Part shown: piece by piece, positions 6,255-7,964 of the stretch
Layout: each line of letters starts with the position of its first letter
Position numbering within the stretch: the first letter of the stretch is position 1
Source: an uncultured Magnetococcales bacterium
Lineage (GTDB): Bacteria; Pseudomonadota; Magnetococcia; Magnetococcales; Magnetaquicoccaceae
Length of the DNA: 7,964 nucleotides
Reading direction: 5' to 3'
Assembly: GCA_903913345.1 (NCBI GenBank)
Contig: CAIWLA010000421.1
Coordinates: 1 to 7,964, forward strand
Notes under the pieces: generated by a model
The model's input: only the letters and a program-made list of their open reading frames with translations
The model's database searches: none
Told to the model about the DNA's origin: nothing
Made by a program: the position numbers and the translations under genes

Positions 6255-7391
6255 TTATCGATCCACCCGCCTTTTCGCACCCTGAATCCGCCCCCTCTCC
6301 CTGGCGAGCAACATCCGGCGCAGCCGGGGGGCATGGATGGCCTGACCGGCCTGGCCAACGGCATAACGACGCACCTCCAGTGGCAACTGGCGCAAAGTGG
6401 GCACCCATTCCTGGGAGATGGCCGCCAATTTTTCCGGGTCCGGCAGCGACTGGTGGCGATGCAGCCACGCCTCGAAAGAGACCACCACCGGATGCCGCCG
6501 GATGGCGGTCTGCGCCGGATCGATGATATCCCGCCATCCCGTCGGCTCGGCCAGACCATACCCGGAGGCCGTCTTGCCCCCCACACCCCACTCCTGCAAG
6601 GCCACCTTGAGATGCTGCAAGGCAAAAGCCGTCCACTCGGACGGACCGGAGAGGGCAAGCAAAAAGCGGGTTCCTGGCCGCACACTGAGGGATTCCACCA
6701 CCTGGGGCCGATCATAGTCGTTGGGCAGGGTCTGCCCTGCGCTCCCGTAATAATCCCCCTGATGAACGGTCGCCACCTCCCGGACAAAAGGCCGGTCCCC
6801 CACGGCCGATCCCGGTACATACAGGGCATCCTGAAAGAGGACACACCCCTGGGTGGCACCGGATGCGGCGGACAGATCCCGGTCAGGCCGCACCGGGGGG
6901 GCACCAAACAGGGCACGATGAACCACCCCAGGACCATGGAGAATCTGCTCCCCCGCCCAGGTGATCCCCTGATACGGTCGGCGCGCATGCTCCTCCTCCC
7001 GTTCCGGGTCGGCTGGAGGAGCGGACGGTCCATAGGTGGCCGCCAGATAATGGGCCAGCAAACCCTTGAGCGCGCGCCCCGGAATGAGGGGAACACCCCA
7101 GGTGTGATGCAGGGTCAACCCGCCCCCGGAGGCCGAGGAGGGACCAGAACCGATCCACAACCGGGAGGCCAGGGTCATCTGGGCCGCCCGCGAACCGTCC
7201 TGACAGAGGGATTCCAACCAGCGTTCATAACAACCCGCCCCATAGTCGGCAGAGACCGGGATCCGGCTCAACCGCTCCAGCCCGTCCGCCCGTTCCGGGT
7301 CGGTGGCCGCTCGACGGGACCAGGCCTCATAGGCCAACCCGATATGGTCCGGGCCGGTCGCGTCAGCGATGGTCGCCTGTCGAGCAGCCAT
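6255..7391 (-). CDS. cmr6: Cmr6, type III-B CRISPR RAMP subunit
   Basis: Cmr6 is a RAMP-fold (ferredoxin-like) subunit in the backbone of the type III-B effector that cuts RNA matching the crRNA. This 378-residue protein shows the family pattern: 'LTLHHTWGVPLIPGRALKG' (92-110), 'GCVLFQDALYVPG' (182-194), 'VATVHQGDYYGSAG' (206-219), 'PNDYDRPQVVESLSVRPGTRF', and the glycine-rich RAMP loop 'GVGGKTASGYG' (269-279). The stop lies 3 bp from the convergent regulator stop and no terminator is seen between them. The ATG at 7391 gives a plausible N-terminus ('HIGLAYEAW' at about 16-24), but it falls within the junction with the glycosidase fragment and has no good Shine-Dalgarno site, so the first few residues are uncertain. 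Other cmr genes would be expected upstream and are missing. No CRISPR repeats are present. Confidence 0.88.
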   Translation of the reverse strand: MAARQATIADATGPDHIGLAYEAWSRRAATDPERADGLERLSRIPVSADYGAGCYERWLESLCQDGSRAAQMTLASRLWIGSGPSSASGGGLTLHHTWGVPLIPGRALKGLLAHYLAATYGPSAPPADPEREEEHARRPYQGITWAGEQILHGPGVVHRALFGAPPVRPDRDLSAASGATQGCVLFQDALYVPGSAVGDRPFVREVATVHQGDYYGSAGQTLPNDYDRPQVVESLSVRPGTRFLLALSGPSEWTAFALQHLKVALQEWGVGGKTASGYGLAEPTGWRDIIDPAQTAIRRHPVVVSFEAWLHRHQSLPDPEKLAAISQEWVPTLRQLPLEVRRYAVGQAGQAIHAPRLRRMLLARERGRIQGAKRRVDR

Positions 7392-7393
7392 CT
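7379..7393. other. Probable chimeric or recombination junction
   Basis: Here the glycosidase frame ('NWSGEDKATPRRWLLD', codons ending at 7379) runs into the cmr6 start codon (7391-7389) in another frame. Beyond it the glycosidase frame continues only as a meaningless shadow of cmr6 until a stop at 7268. Base composition changes at the same place: A+T-rich to the right, G+C-rich to the left. The stretch TGGCTGCTCGAC serves as Trp-Leu-Leu-Asp in one frame and as the start of cmr6 in the other, suggesting a join at short shared sequence. Confidence 0.65.
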
Positions 7394-7964
7394 GCGTGGT
7401 GTTGCCTTGTCTTCGCCACTCCAGTTTTTCACGAAGAGCCCTTTCTCATCCCTGACGTGGTTCCAGACAAAATTCAGGTTGTCCCTGAAAATCTTCAGGT
7501 ATTCATCATTTTTGTCGAGTGCATAAAGTTCCGTATAACCTCTTACCAGGATGGCATTGAACCAGTTACCCCTGTTTTTAAACAACCTTATCTTCTTCCC
7601 TTCAGGGGTAATAAAATCTTCGCTGAAATATTGGATAGCCGATTTTGCGATCTTCCGGGCATCCGTGAGATACGGCTCTTTCCCTGTAATCTTGTAGAGC
7701 AGCGAAGCAGCCTGCAGCATCTGACCGCTGTTGTAGGTATACTTTGCCTTGCCGATCTTGCCGCTCAGGTTGATGTTGTCGAAATATAAATTATCGGTGG
7801 TGTCCTGCAGCGTTTTTTGAGTCCAATGGTAGATTTTTTCTCCCCAGTCGAAGTAGCGCTTGTCTTTCGTCGTCTCGAAAAGCTGCAGGGCAACCACTGC
7901 TGAAGGGGCATTGGAACAGGTATTCTTCGAACCCTTCTTCTGTTCACACCAGAAGATTCCACCC
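7379..7964 (-). pseudogene. Glycoside hydrolase family 76 fragment (truncated at both ends)
   Basis: About 195 residues of an open frame run in from the window edge, beginning 'GGIFWCEQKKGSKNTCSNAPSAVVALQLFE'. This and the later 'YTYNSGQMLQAASLLYKITG', 'GNWFNAILVRGYTELYAL' and 'KGLFVKNWSG' match the (alpha/alpha)6-barrel GH76 family, whose characterised members include alpha-1,6-mannanases. The style (many Lys, Asn, Tyr) and low G+C are typical of Bacteroidetes and unlike every other gene here. The family's catalytic Asp-Asp pair is expected N-terminal to this fragment, outside the window. The C-terminus is lost at about 7379, where the frame enters cmr6 sequence; an intact homologue would be expected to continue with another helix hairpin. 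It is either a truncated gene at a recombination point or part of another genome joined during assembly. The family call is fairly firm; substrate and signal peptide cannot be seen. Confidence 0.75.

Noticed and set aside
6333..7526. 397-residue plus-strand open frame opposite cmr6
   Set aside because: It covers cmr6 in antisense and crosses the composition junction, with Gly/Pro/Arg-rich sequence typical of a shadow frame.
1..7964. CRISPR array, tRNA, rRNA or transposase
   Set aside because: I looked for these, especially near cmr6 and at the GH76 junction, and saw no regularly spaced repeats, RNA genes or transposase motifs.

Overview
The window looks like a fragment of a G+C-rich proteobacterial genome, probably assembled from a metagenome. 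The protein style (soluble histidine kinases, FixJ-type regulator, KaiC2-type KaiC) fits a proteobacterium; a magnetotactic Magnetococcales-like host is possible but cannot be shown from this sequence. The last ~585 bases are clearly more A+T-rich and encode a Bacteroidetes-like glycosidase, so that end is either foreign DNA or an assembly chimera.

Region 1 (4948 down to 1, minus strand) is one tightly packed operon of six genes: a soluble histidine kinase without a sensor domain, a receiver-histidine kinase fusion, a double-ATPase KaiC, two tandem KaiB paralogues, and a PAS-domain sensor protein cut by the window edge. Overlaps of 13 bp (kinase/REC-kinase) and 4 bp (second KaiB/PAS) and good Shine-Dalgarno sites support co-expression. 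There is no KaiA. All catalytic features of KaiC are intact, and it carries Ser-Ser where the cyanobacterial phosphosites are Ser-Thr. The likely logic is a KaiB-KaiC ATPase/phosphorylation switch or timer linked to a multi-kinase phosphorelay. No DNA-binding output is encoded in the visible part of the operon.

Region 2 (4949-5582) is a 634-base non-coding divergent region. Its centre (about 5120-5460) is A+T-rich and holds several inverted and direct repeats, two perfect TTGACA hexamers facing right, and a hairpin that overlaps the ribosome binding site of the next gene.

Region 3 (5583-6251, plus strand) encodes a FixJ-type response regulator whose phospho-acceptor aspartate is replaced by glutamate and whose acidic pocket is altered, suggesting phosphorylation-independent action. 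It could be the missing output of the divergent Kai operon, but this is inference.

Region 4 (6255-7391, minus strand) encodes Cmr6, a RAMP subunit of a type III-B CRISPR effector, normally expressed with other cmr genes. The sequence upstream of it, where those genes would be expected, is instead a glycoside hydrolase family 76 fragment (about 7379-7964) with different composition, reading into the start of cmr6 out of frame. I see no CRISPR array, tRNA, rRNA or transposase in the window.
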